Shown in pieces: positions 43,888 through 51,619 of a stretch of 64,000 bases of DNA. The notes under the pieces are model-generated. The model saw only the letters and a program-made list of their open reading frames with translations. It made no database searches and was not told the DNA's origin. Positions within the stretch are counted from its first letter, which is position 1. Each line of letters opens with the position of its first letter. The DNA lies in assembly GCF_900188125.1 (NCBI RefSeq), contig NZ_FZOW01000022.1:1-64000 (forward strand). The letters are read 5' to 3'. The position numbers and the translations under genes were made by a program. The DNA is from Rhodococcoides kyotonense. GTDB lineage: Bacteria; Actinomycetota; Actinomycetes; Mycobacteriales; Mycobacteriaceae.

Positions 43888-45488
43888 GCGAACTGGCCGC
43901 CCAGGTCGCCGCATGGATCGAGGGTGACCCCGACCCGTCGACGCGGGAGGAATTGGCCGACCTGACGGATACCGAACTGGCAGAACGATTCCGCGCTCCC
44001 CTGTCGTTCGGTACAGCAGGTCTGCGCGGTGAGGTACGGGCGGGACCGAACGGAATGAACGTTGCAGTCGTCATACGAACGTCCGCCGGAATCGCGTCGT
44101 GGCTGCAGAAGAAATGCCTCGGCGGGTCGACCGTCGTCGTCGGTCGCGACGCCAGGCACGGATCCGAAGCGTTTGCCAATGCCGCTGCAGAAACCTTTGC
44201 CGCGCAAGGATTCTCGGTCGTGCTTCTCCCGCGACCGCTGCCGACTCCCGTCCTCGCCTTCGCGGTGCGAGCGCGGGGTGCCGATCTCGGAGTACAGATC
44301 ACGGCGTCGCACAATCCCGCCGCCGACAACGGATACAAAGTCTACCTGCGCGGCGGCGCCCAACTGGTTCCTCCTGCGGACCGCGAGATCGAAGCCGAGA
44401 TCGCCGCCGTCGGGCCAGCCGTCGACCTACCACGAACTCACGTCACACCGGGTGGATCCGACGTCACAGCTGGGTATCTCGACACACTGCCTGCGCTCGC
44501 CCGATCACCGCGCCGCACCATCAGGATCGCGCTGACGCCAATGCACGGGGTCGGCGGAGACCTGGCCCTGACTGCGCTGCGCGGCTTGGGTTTTCGCGAT
44601 GTGCACGTCGTCGAGAGCCAGTTCGAGCCCGACCCGGAGTTCCCGACCGTCGCCTTTCCCAACCCCGAGGAACCGGGCGCTGCCGACGCGTTGCTGACAC
44701 TCGCCGCCGACATCGACGCCGACCTCGCGATCGCACTGGACCCGGACGCGGACCGCTGTGCGATCGGCGTGCCCGGTCCGTTGGGATGGCGGATGCTCAG
44801 CGGCGACGAGACGGGCGCGCTGCTCGCCGACCATATTCTGAAGACTGCGCCTCCGAATTCGTTGGTCGCCAACACGATCGTGTCGTCGCAGTTGCTGTCG
44901 GCCCTCGCACCTGCACGCGGCGCTCGATACGCGCGCACCCTCACCGGCTTCAAGTGGCTCGTACGCGCGGGTGAAGGCCTCGTCTATGCGTACGAGGAAG
45001 CGATCGGCCACTGTGTCGATCCTCGGAACGTCACCGACAAGGACGGTATCTCGGCCGCCGTCGTGCTCGCAGATATGACTGCTCAGTGCAAGATCGACGG
45101 ACGCACTCTGCTCGATCTGCTCGACGACCTCGCCGTCGAATTCGGAGTGCATGCAGGCACGCAGGTGTCGAAGCGAGTGAGCAATCTCGACGACATCGCG
45201 TCGATGATGAGGACATTGCGCGCGACGCCTCCGGATTCACTGGCGGGCCGGGACGTCCGCTTCACCGACCTGCTGGAGCAGCGGGGACCGCTGCGTACCG
45301 ATGCCGTCGAACTGGCCGGGGACGGCATACGCGTCATCGTGCGTCCGTCGGGCACCGAGCCGAAGGTGAAGGCGTACCTCGAAGTCGTTGTGCCCGTTGC
45401 CGATCGGGCCGGATTACCCGACGCCCGGGCGGCAGCTGACGCCACGCTCGACGAGCTGCGACAATCCCTCGTGAGTGTTTATGTATAG
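43884..45488 (+). CDS. pmmB: Phosphohexomutase/phosphopentomutase
   Basis: A 534-residue alpha-D-phosphohexomutase-family protein. SFGTAGLRGE, the phosphoserine loop TASHNP (Ser142), the Mg loop DPDADR (Asp286, 288, 290) and the sugar-phosphate loop RPSGTEPKVKAYLE are all present. Coupled to deoD, a phosphoribomutase role (ribose 1- to 5-phosphate) is likely, although the locus is named pmmB in M. tuberculosis. The last seven codons and the TAG stop lie inside the left arm of a family B hairpin, so the C-terminus SLVSVYV is encoded by the hairpin. Confidence 0.9.
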   Translation: MSELAAQVAAWIEGDPDPSTREELADLTDTELAERFRAPLSFGTAGLRGEVRAGPNGMNVAVVIRTSAGIASWLQKKCLGGSTVVVGRDARHGSEAFANAAAETFAAQGFSVVLLPRPLPTPVLAFAVRARGADLGVQITASHNPAADNGYKVYLRGGAQLVPPADREIEAEIAAVGPAVDLPRTHVTPGGSDVTAGYLDTLPALARSPRRTIRIALTPMHGVGGDLALTALRGLGFRDVHVVESQFEPDPEFPTVAFPNPEEPGAADALLTLAADIDADLAIALDPDADRCAIGVPGPLGWRMLSGDETGALLADHILKTAPPNSLVANTIVSSQLLSALAPARGARYARTLTGFKWLVRAGEGLVYAYEEAIGHCVDPRNVTDKDGISAAVVLADMTAQCKIDGRTLLDLLDDLAVEFGVHAGTQVSKRVSNLDDIASMMRTLRATPPDSLAGRDVRFTDLLEQRGPLRTDAVELAGDGIRVIVRPSGTEPKVKAYLEVVVPVADRAGLPDARAAADATLDELRQSLVSVYV

Positions 45489-45515
45489 CCCTCTATACAT
45501 TTTCGCTCACGAGGG
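45466..45515. terminator. Bidirectional hairpin (family B, copy 2), overlapping the pmmB end
   Basis: 23-base left arm 45466-45488, identical to copy 1 at 22365-22387, loop CCCT, right arm 45493-45515. The right arm differs from copy 1 in a short block (TTTCG for AAACA), giving an internal bulge. It lies between the convergent pmmB and DUF2797 genes and reaches the base before the latter's stop. Confidence 0.7.
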
Positions 45516-46409
45516 TTAGAAGAGTGCCGACTGCACGGCTTCCAGCGTCGAGTCGTAATCACCGAATCGCACGCGCCGCCCTTTGAGCTCGTGGAGATCC
45601 ACGACGTACGACTCACCCTCGATCTCGACGACGGCCGTCTGACCGATACACGCCTCGACAGTGAATCCGTGTGTCCCCGAGGTCAGTTCGTTCGGGTACG
45701 CGACCCTGTTTCCCGACGCGAGGTCACGGAATCCGGCGACCCGCCACGCCTCGTCGACGACGCGGAAGCTGTCGTCCCCCGGCCCGAGAACGGCGCGGAC
45801 CTTCTCGGCCAACGCGGCCGTCGCGGACTCCAGACGCGCCGTGTCGACGGGTACTGCGAGCGCAGCCGCCTTCGCCGACGACCGCACCGCCTGACGGACC
45901 TGCAGCACCTCGGTGACTTGGTCCTCGAGCACACGGATCACCTTGCCGTCGGCGGCCCAGGCGACGTACTGCGCGCAGATAGCACCCTGCTCGGCCAGAC
46001 GACCCCACTTCCGCGTGTTCGCCGCGGTACCCACCTTGTGCACACCGTTCGCGAACGTCGCGATGTACAACCAATGTGGTTGCATCACATGCGCTTCGAG
46101 GTCGCGAGAGACGAACCCACCCCGATGCACGGTGTGCACGAACCGGAACGGATCCTTCGACTCGCACACCTCGCACTGCGATCCGACCTCGGCCGGCGAC
46201 TGTGTCGGGCACGGAACGTACTCGGAACCGTTCTTGCCGAACGCGACTCGGCCGGTGCACCACCGTTCGGCACCGAGCGCGGCGAACCCGATTCGCGCAC
46301 CACGCAATTCCACGTACTCCACGACGCGCGTCCGGGTGTCGACGACGCGTAATCGGGGGTCACCTTCGCTGGCTGGCCAGGTGACCCCGAGAACGAGCGA
46401 GGCGTTCAG
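45516..46409 (-). CDS. DUF2797 family protein, probable CTG start
   Basis: A 297-residue protein if begun at CTG 46409. The first conventional start, GTG 46322, would drop the segment LVLGVTWPASEGDPRLRVVD, which matches the G..W..G.P.L N-terminus of the DUF2797 family. Further family marks follow: RWCTG, CP.......QCEVC (zinc-type Cys), WLYIATFANGVHKVGTAANTRKWGRLAEQGA (GIY-YIG-like strand pair). The CTG overlaps the upp stop as CTGA, like the ATGA/GTGA junctions elsewhere here. The stop is TAA at 45516. Function of the family is unknown. Confidence 0.72.
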   Translation of the reverse strand: MNASLVLGVTWPASEGDPRLRVVDTRTRVVEYVELRGARIGFAALGAERWCTGRVAFGKNGSEYVPCPTQSPAEVGSQCEVCESKDPFRFVHTVHRGGFVSRDLEAHVMQPHWLYIATFANGVHKVGTAANTRKWGRLAEQGAICAQYVAWAADGKVIRVLEDQVTEVLQVRQAVRSSAKAAALAVPVDTARLESATAALAEKVRAVLGPGDDSFRVVDEAWRVAGFRDLASGNRVAYPNELTSGTHGFTVEACIGQTAVVEIEGESYVVDLHELKGRRVRFGDYDSTLEAVQSALF

Positions 46410-47029
46410 CGCGGCCCGAACTGACGGTCACCCGCGTCACCGAGACCGGGGACGATGAACGCATCGTCGTTGAGCCCGTCGTCGATGCTCGCCGCGACGA
46501 GCCGAACGGGCAGCCCCGAATTCTCGAGTGCCGCGACGCCTTCGGGTGCCGCGACGACACAGATCGCCGTCACTTCGGCAGCGCCGCGTCCCACCAACAG
46601 CTCGATCGTGTGCACCATCGAGCCTCCCGTCGCGAGCATCGGGTCGAGGACGTAGACGGGGGTCTGCGACAGGTCGTCGGGCAGCGATTCCATGTAGGGA
46701 ACCGGCTGGTGCGTCTCTTCGTCACGCGCCATGCCGACGAACCCGACCCGAGACTGAGGGATCAGTCCACTGGCCTTCTCGACCATGCCGAGTCCCGCGC
46801 GCAGCACCGGAACGAGCAGCGGTGGGCGTGCCAGACGTGTGCCCTGGGTGACGGCGACGGGTGTCTTGACGTCGAAGGTGTCGATCTGTGCATCGCGTGT
46901 GGCCTCGTACACCAGCATGTGGGTGAGCTGGCGGAGAGCGGACCGGAATGTTGCGTTGTCACTGCGTTCGTCACGCATCGTCGTGAGCAGGGCGGCGGCC
47001 AGTGGATGTTCGACCACGTGAGTTTCCAT
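46406..47029 (-). CDS. upp: Uracil phosphoribosyltransferase
   Basis: A 207-residue protein with VPVLRAGLGMV, YMESLPDDL and the PRPP loop VLDPMLATGGSM, then AAPEGVAALE and the C-terminal DAGDRQFG that is typical of bacterial UPRTases. It salvages uracil to UMP with PRPP. ATG 47029 gives the standard length. It lies in the Rv3309c position. Its stop overlaps the presumed CTG start of the DUF2797 gene. Confidence 0.95.
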   Translation of the reverse strand: METHVVEHPLAAALLTTMRDERSDNATFRSALRQLTHMLVYEATRDAQIDTFDVKTPVAVTQGTRLARPPLLVPVLRAGLGMVEKASGLIPQSRVGFVGMARDEETHQPVPYMESLPDDLSQTPVYVLDPMLATGGSMVHTIELLVGRGAAEVTAICVVAAPEGVAALENSGLPVRLVAASIDDGLNDDAFIVPGLGDAGDRQFGPR

Positions 47030-47116
47030 AGGAACAAGAGTAAGTGCGGGAACCGATCGAGCCGCACGTGCGTCGAAACCCGTGAAGCCACTTCTACAGG
47101 CAGTCCGGGGGAACCG

Positions 47117-47416
47117 ATGGCAGAGATATCAGCGGTAGCAGCCGAGATCCAGGCATATGCGGCGTCTGCAGGTGCTCTGGCCACCGAAGTGGCAGGTGCG
47201 GCTGCCGCAGCCACCGCCGCCGGACCGGCTGTCCTCACCCCCGTCTTCGGACTGATCGGAACCGAATTTCTCGGCGCCGCCGTCGGAGTCCACACCGCAC
47301 ACACCGCCGCGATCGCTCGGCTCGCCGATGCCCTCGGCAGCATCGGAGTGGCGACGGCCCGATCAGGCGCCGGCTACGAGCTCACAGACAGTGCCACTGC
47401 GGAGACTCTCGCGTGA
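47117..47416 (+). CDS. EspC-like (DUF2580) type VII secretion-associated protein
   Basis: A 99-residue Ala/Gly-rich helical hairpin protein without a signal peptide. The pattern (VAAEIQAYAASAGALATEVAGAA ... VGVHTAHTAAIARLADALGSIG) is that of the EspC/DUF2580 family exported by ESX systems. Near the C-terminus it has Tyr87-Glu-Leu-Thr-Asp91, matching the YxxxD/E type VII export signal. ATG 47117 follows GGGGGAA. It is the first of four overlapping genes; the next begins within its stop (GTGA). Confidence 0.8.
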   Translation: MAEISAVAAEIQAYAASAGALATEVAGAAAAATAAGPAVLTPVFGLIGTEFLGAAVGVHTAHTAAIARLADALGSIGVATARSGAGYELTDSATAETLA

Positions 47417-48531
47417 TCGACCTGCTGTCCAAGCCCATCGTCGACCTGCTCGGCGCGTTCGGTTCGGGCCACATCCCCACCGGTGGCCCCGCCGACATCC
47501 TTCGTGCGTCGTCCCGCACACTCGATTCGGTACAGCGCATCGGCCAGAGCGCGGTGTCGGACCTCGCGTCGGCGTGGAGCGGGCCCGCCGCTGCCGCCGC
47601 CGTCGAACTCGCCGGTGAAGCACACATCAGTGCGACGCGTCTCGCTGACCACGGTGACGACATCGCCGCCATCATCGACCGAGCGTGCGAGAAGGTGGAG
47701 GCCGGAGTCGTCGAACTGCAGGCCATCGTGCAGTCGTTCGTCTCGATCGCCCTGTCCGCCGCTCCGATGCTCCTGACACCTCCTGGCCAGACGATGATCA
47801 TCGCGGCAGCCATCGAGCACCTCGAGAGAGCTCTGGCCGTCGTCGCGCGTGTGCGCGCCGAACTCGCCGTGCACGCGGGCGAGATGACGGCATTGGCGTC
47901 GCCGCCGTCTGTTCCCGAACCTGCAGGCCTTGTCACTGCCCCGGCGGCCACTCAGCCTGCACCCGCAGGTGATCCCGGGCAACAGTTCCTGCGGAACTTC
48001 GCGCAGTCGGTCTCGGCGCCGTCGCTTCCCGAGACGCACACCTACGCACCGACGTCGCCTGCGGCGGCCGTATCGGACCGCGAGATGTCGACGTTCGCAC
48101 CGCAGCGAGAGTCTGCTGCCGTGGGCGCTCAGGGCCGCGGCGTCGAAATAGCCCTTCCCGACGGCTCCGTCGCGGTCGCCCCGAACGAGCAGGCTGCCGG
48201 CGCGGTGCGCAGCGCGCTGACCCAGCAGGGAGTCCCGTACGTGTGGGGCGGAACCGAACCTGGCCGTGGCCTCGACTGCAGCGGACTGACGCAGTGGGCG
48301 TACGGCGAGCAGGGCGTCGAACTGCCCCGTCTCGCACAGGAGCAGGACATCGGCACGCAGGTGAGTCAGGACGACCTGATGCCGGGCGACCTCGCGGTCT
48401 GGGACGGTCACGTTGCGATGGTCATCGGAAACGGTCAATTCGTGGAGGCAGGAGATCCCGTGCAGGTCAGTGCAATTCGTACCACCAACAGCGGCATGGG
48501 CTTCCAGGGATTCTACAGGCCGACGGCATGA
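47413..48531 (+). CDS. WxG-domain NlpC/P60 peptidoglycan endopeptidase
   Basis: A 372-residue protein. The N-terminal 160 residues are helical, with WSG (Trp55-Gly57) at the turn of a WXG100-like hairpin. A Pro/Ala-rich linker (about 165-225) leads to an NlpC/P60 domain with catalytic Cys289 (GLDCSGLTQWAY), His333 (WDGHVAMVIG) and the GDLAVW motif. Such domains cut the D-Glu/mDAP link of peptidoglycan. No Sec signal is seen, so export through a type VII system, with the EspC-like partner, is inferred. Overlaps the next gene by 4 bases. Confidence 0.87.
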   Translation: MIDLLSKPIVDLLGAFGSGHIPTGGPADILRASSRTLDSVQRIGQSAVSDLASAWSGPAAAAAVELAGEAHISATRLADHGDDIAAIIDRACEKVEAGVVELQAIVQSFVSIALSAAPMLLTPPGQTMIIAAAIEHLERALAVVARVRAELAVHAGEMTALASPPSVPEPAGLVTAPAATQPAPAGDPGQQFLRNFAQSVSAPSLPETHTYAPTSPAAAVSDREMSTFAPQRESAAVGAQGRGVEIALPDGSVAVAPNEQAAGAVRSALTQQGVPYVWGGTEPGRGLDCSGLTQWAYGEQGVELPRLAQEQDIGTQVSQDDLMPGDLAVWDGHVAMVIGNGQFVEAGDPVQVSAIRTTNSGMGFQGFYRPTA

Positions 48532-48857
48532 CCGCGCAGGACATGACGGCAGTCGCCGCAACCCGAAGCGAGTCGATACGCGTCCGCGCCACCGAACACT
48601 GCCACCTCGTCGGCCTGCAGGTCGATCCACGTGAATTGCGGTTCGCCGGTTCCGAATTGGCCGCGACAATCCTGCAGTTGTGCCAGCGCGCTACAGAGTC
48701 AGCCAAGGCCCACCGACGCACACTCCTCGCGGACGACGGGGTACCAGCCGATGTCCTCGACCGCCTCGGACTTCCCACGGAGGAGACAGTGGCCGACTCG
48801 GAGAACCGCCACATGGCCGACGAGGTCGAACCGACCAGTTGGTTGAGGTCGGTGTGA
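48528..48857 (+). CDS. YbaB/EbfC-like protein (first of two)
   Basis: A 109-residue protein; ATG 48528 overlaps the hydrolase stop (ATGA). The order of a beta pair (SESIRVRATEHCHLVGLQVDPREL) followed by a long helix (SELAATILQLCQRATESAKAHRRTLL) fits the YbaB/EbfC fold, which in ESX-type gene clusters appears as small accessory proteins. The C-terminal 35 residues are polar and unlike the fold. Role here unknown. Confidence 0.6.
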   Translation: MTAQDMTAVAATRSESIRVRATEHCHLVGLQVDPRELRFAGSELAATILQLCQRATESAKAHRRTLLADDGVPADVLDRLGLPTEETVADSENRHMADEVEPTSWLRSV

Positions 48858-49156
48858 ACGAACCGTTGAACGCCTTGGTTTCTCGCGGACACCGGGCGCT
48901 GGACTCGATGTACGACGCGTCGGAGGCGCTTGCCGCGTTGCGTGTCGTGCGGAGATCGACCGACGGCCTCGTCACCGTCGAGGTGGACAGCCACGGCTCG
49001 GTCATCGGACTCGAACTGGCCGACGACCTGACGCGTGAATCGGCAGAGCGCCTCACGACGCTCGTCGTGCAGACAGCGACGGCGGCGGCGCGAGACGCCC
49101 TCGCCGCACGCGAGGATGTCCTCCGCAGTATGCAGACTTCACTCACAGAGACCTGA
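48854..49156 (+). CDS. YbaB/EbfC-like protein (second of two)
   Basis: A 100-residue protein; GTG 48854 overlaps the previous stop (GTGA). It has a leading helix (LVSRGHRALDSMYDASEALAAL), then beta strands (GLVTVEVDSHGSVIGLELADDL) and a helix with TLVVQTATAAARDALAARE, a better YbaB/EbfC match than its neighbour. It ends the four-gene cassette, 15 bases before the next gene. Confidence 0.65.
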   Translation: MNEPLNALVSRGHRALDSMYDASEALAALRVVRRSTDGLVTVEVDSHGSVIGLELADDLTRESAERLTTLVVQTATAAARDALAAREDVLRSMQTSLTET

Positions 49157-49171
49157 GATAGGCTTCCGGCC

Positions 49172-50452
49172 ATGGCTGGCGACATCATTCCGATCGAACT
49201 AGGTCTCACCCGCGGCGACTTCGTCACCCTCTGGGCTCCCGAGTGGCGCGAAGGCGACGACGAATGGGAAGCATTCCTCGGGCACGAAGACGATCTGTAC
49301 GGGTTCGAAGCGGTGGCGCAGCTGGCCGCGTTCATCCGAAACGACACCGACAACGACCTCGTCGACCATCCGTCGTGGACGGTCGTGTCGGCACTCGCAG
49401 CCAACGAGCTCGAGCCCGACGATCTGCACCGGTTCGACCTGGTCGGTGTCCCGGAATTGGTCGCGGAAGAACCCGATTCCGATGTTCTCGCCGAACTGGA
49501 CGCCGCCTTCGAGATGGTGCAGACACTCGGCGATGTCTGCGAACTACCCTCTGTCACATCCTTTTTCGCAGGAAACCCGCACCTCGGCGCTGTCGGGGTC
49601 GGCGTCGAGGCATTCCTCGGCAAGGACGGCCAGGCGTTGTGGGATCGCATCGGATCGGCTGTCGCCAAGAGTTGGGACGACGTCGTCGACGCGATCGATT
49701 CCGTCGTGAAGACGCCCGACGTCGACGCCGACGCGGTGGAGGTCGCCGAGGCGGAGTTGCTTGCTGCCGCCGAGAACATCGTGGACGTCGACGACGTGTC
49801 CGACGACAGCGACGGTGACGACGACAGCGACGACGACAGCGACGACGCAGATAGCGACGAGGACGACGTCGATGTCGACCCCATCGCCGAAGCAGCAGCG
49901 GACGACGGGTTCTGGACCACCGTCGGGATCGACCCGATCAGGATCATCACGTCCGACGACACCGTCTACACATTGCGGTGCTACATCGACGACGAGCCGA
50001 TCTTCCTGGGCCGTGCAGGCAGCATCACCGTCTTCGGTTCGGAACGTTCACTTGCCCGCTACCTCGCGGACGACCACGATCACGAGCTCGCCAAGGTGAG
50101 CACGTACGCCGACGTCCAGACGGCCGCCGTCGACGGTTCACTCGAAATCGAGGTCACCGACGAGAACGTCTACGTACTCCCCGGTCTCGCCGACGACCTG
50201 TCCGAGGGGCCGACGGCTGTCGACGTGGACCAACTCGACCTGGCCGTCGAATTGTTCACCGACGCAGCCGACTTCGCCGGAGACGAATCCGTGGAGACGG
50301 CGTTGGCGACGTCGACGCCGCTCGGCTGGTACGTCTCGTACACCCTCGAACCGGACCCGAACCGTCTCGCACCGAGCGCCCCGTTCCACGCCGAGGCCGA
50401 AGCGTGGCGAGCACTCGAGCGTGAGTTCGAGGCCCGCCTCCGCAAGCAGTAG
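49172..50452 (+). CDS. Acidic hypothetical protein (Rv3311-like in position)
   Basis: A 426-residue, strongly acidic protein. Residues 1-180 and 245-426 look globular; between them residues 205-236 are almost only Asp and Ser (DDSDGDDDSDDDSDDADSDED). There is no signal peptide or membrane segment. Length and position match M. tuberculosis Rv3311, a conserved protein of unknown function. I see no catalytic motif. The acidic linker may bind metal or basic proteins; that is speculation. Confidence 0.78.
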   Translation: MAGDIIPIELGLTRGDFVTLWAPEWREGDDEWEAFLGHEDDLYGFEAVAQLAAFIRNDTDNDLVDHPSWTVVSALAANELEPDDLHRFDLVGVPELVAEEPDSDVLAELDAAFEMVQTLGDVCELPSVTSFFAGNPHLGAVGVGVEAFLGKDGQALWDRIGSAVAKSWDDVVDAIDSVVKTPDVDADAVEVAEAELLAAAENIVDVDDVSDDSDGDDDSDDDSDDADSDEDDVDVDPIAEAAADDGFWTTVGIDPIRIITSDDTVYTLRCYIDDEPIFLGRAGSITVFGSERSLARYLADDHDHELAKVSTYADVQTAAVDGSLEIEVTDENVYVLPGLADDLSEGPTAVDVDQLDLAVELFTDAADFAGDESVETALATSTPLGWYVSYTLEPDPNRLAPSAPFHAEAEAWRALEREFEARLRKQ

Positions 50453-50456
50453 ATCT

Positions 50457-51581
50457 CTACCCGAGCAGCACCGCGTATCCCGGTTTGACGACGTCGTCGA
50501 TCAGTTCGAGACGCTCGTCGAACGGGATGAACGCGGACTTCATCGCGTTGATCGTGAACCGTTCGAGGTCGCTCCAGCCGTAGCCGAATGTCTGGACCAG
50601 CTTGTACATTTCGCGGCTCATCGTCGTATCGCTCATCAGCCGGTTGTCGGTGTTGACGGTGACGCGGAAACGCAACCGGGCGAGCAGGTCGAACGGGTGC
50701 TTCTCGAGGCTGTCGACGGCGCCGGTCTGCACGTTGGAACTGGGGCACAGTTCGAGCGGCATCCGCTTGTCTCGGACGTACGCGGCCAGTAGCCCGAGCG
50801 TCGGCTCGCCGTCGGAGCCGACGGCGATGTCGTCGACGATGCGGACTCCGTGTCCGAGGCGGTCGGTGCCACAGAACGCGACAGCTTCCTGAATGGACGG
50901 CAAACCGAATGCTTCACCCGCGTGAATGGTGAAGTGCGCGTTGGCCGCTCGCATGTATTCGAACGCGTCGAGGTGCCGGCTGGGAGGGAATCCGGCTTCG
51001 GCGCCGGCGATGTCGAATCCCACGACGCCTCGGTCACGGAACCGCACGGCGAGCTCGGCGATCTCCCGTGATCTCGCCGCATGGCGCATCGCCGTCAGCA
51101 GACATCCGATCCGAATTCGCTTGCCTGCCACCCGTGCTGCGGACTCGCCTGCACGGAAGCCCTCCAGAACATGTTCGACGACCTGATCGAGTGTCAATCC
51201 ACGTTCGAGGTGCTGCTCCGGAGCGAAGCGCACCTCCGCGTAGACGACACCGTCGGCGGCCAGATCTTCGGCGCACTCGCGGGCGACACGGAACAGACCC
51301 TCGGGGGTCTGCATGACCGCGACCGTGTGCGCGAACGTCTCCAGATAGCGCTCGAGCGAACCACTGTCGGCGGCGTTACGGAACCACTGAGCCAGGGCGT
51401 CGGCGTCGGTTTCCGGGAGGTCGTCGTAGCCGCATTCCCCCGCGAGTTCCAGCACGGTTCTCGGGCGCAGTCCGCCGTCGAGATGATCGTGCAGAAGCGC
51501 TTTCGGGGCGGTGGTGATGGACGGCAGATCGAGCGGCGTCGCGCCGCTGTTCGATGGGGAGACAGGATCGGCGGTACTCAT
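50457..51581 (-). CDS. add: Adenosine deaminase
   Basis: A 374-residue TIM-barrel deaminase. HDHLDGGLRP (zinc His31, His33), FTIHAGEAFG (zinc His and catalytic Glu), DRLGHGVRI (catalytic His) and TVNTDNRLMS (zinc Asp) are intact. It deaminates adenosine and deoxyadenosine to inosine for PNP. It is followed by deoA and cdd on the same strand upstream, forming a nucleoside-salvage run in the order cdd-deoA-add of transcription; same arrangement as Rv3313c-Rv3315c. Confidence 0.94.
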   Translation of the reverse strand: MSTADPVSPSNSGATPLDLPSITTAPKALLHDHLDGGLRPRTVLELAGECGYDDLPETDADALAQWFRNAADSGSLERYLETFAHTVAVMQTPEGLFRVARECAEDLAADGVVYAEVRFAPEQHLERGLTLDQVVEHVLEGFRAGESAARVAGKRIRIGCLLTAMRHAARSREIAELAVRFRDRGVVGFDIAGAEAGFPPSRHLDAFEYMRAANAHFTIHAGEAFGLPSIQEAVAFCGTDRLGHGVRIVDDIAVGSDGEPTLGLLAAYVRDKRMPLELCPSSNVQTGAVDSLEKHPFDLLARLRFRVTVNTDNRLMSDTTMSREMYKLVQTFGYGWSDLERFTINAMKSAFIPFDERLELIDDVVKPGYAVLLG

Positions 51582-51619
51582 GTTCCGAACGGTATCGCGC
51601 CGATCCTCCCCTCGCCGGG

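Noticed and set aside
49790..49870. GAC-rich tract as a possible repeat element
   Set aside because: It is the Asp/Ser-coding tract of the gene at 49172 and in frame.
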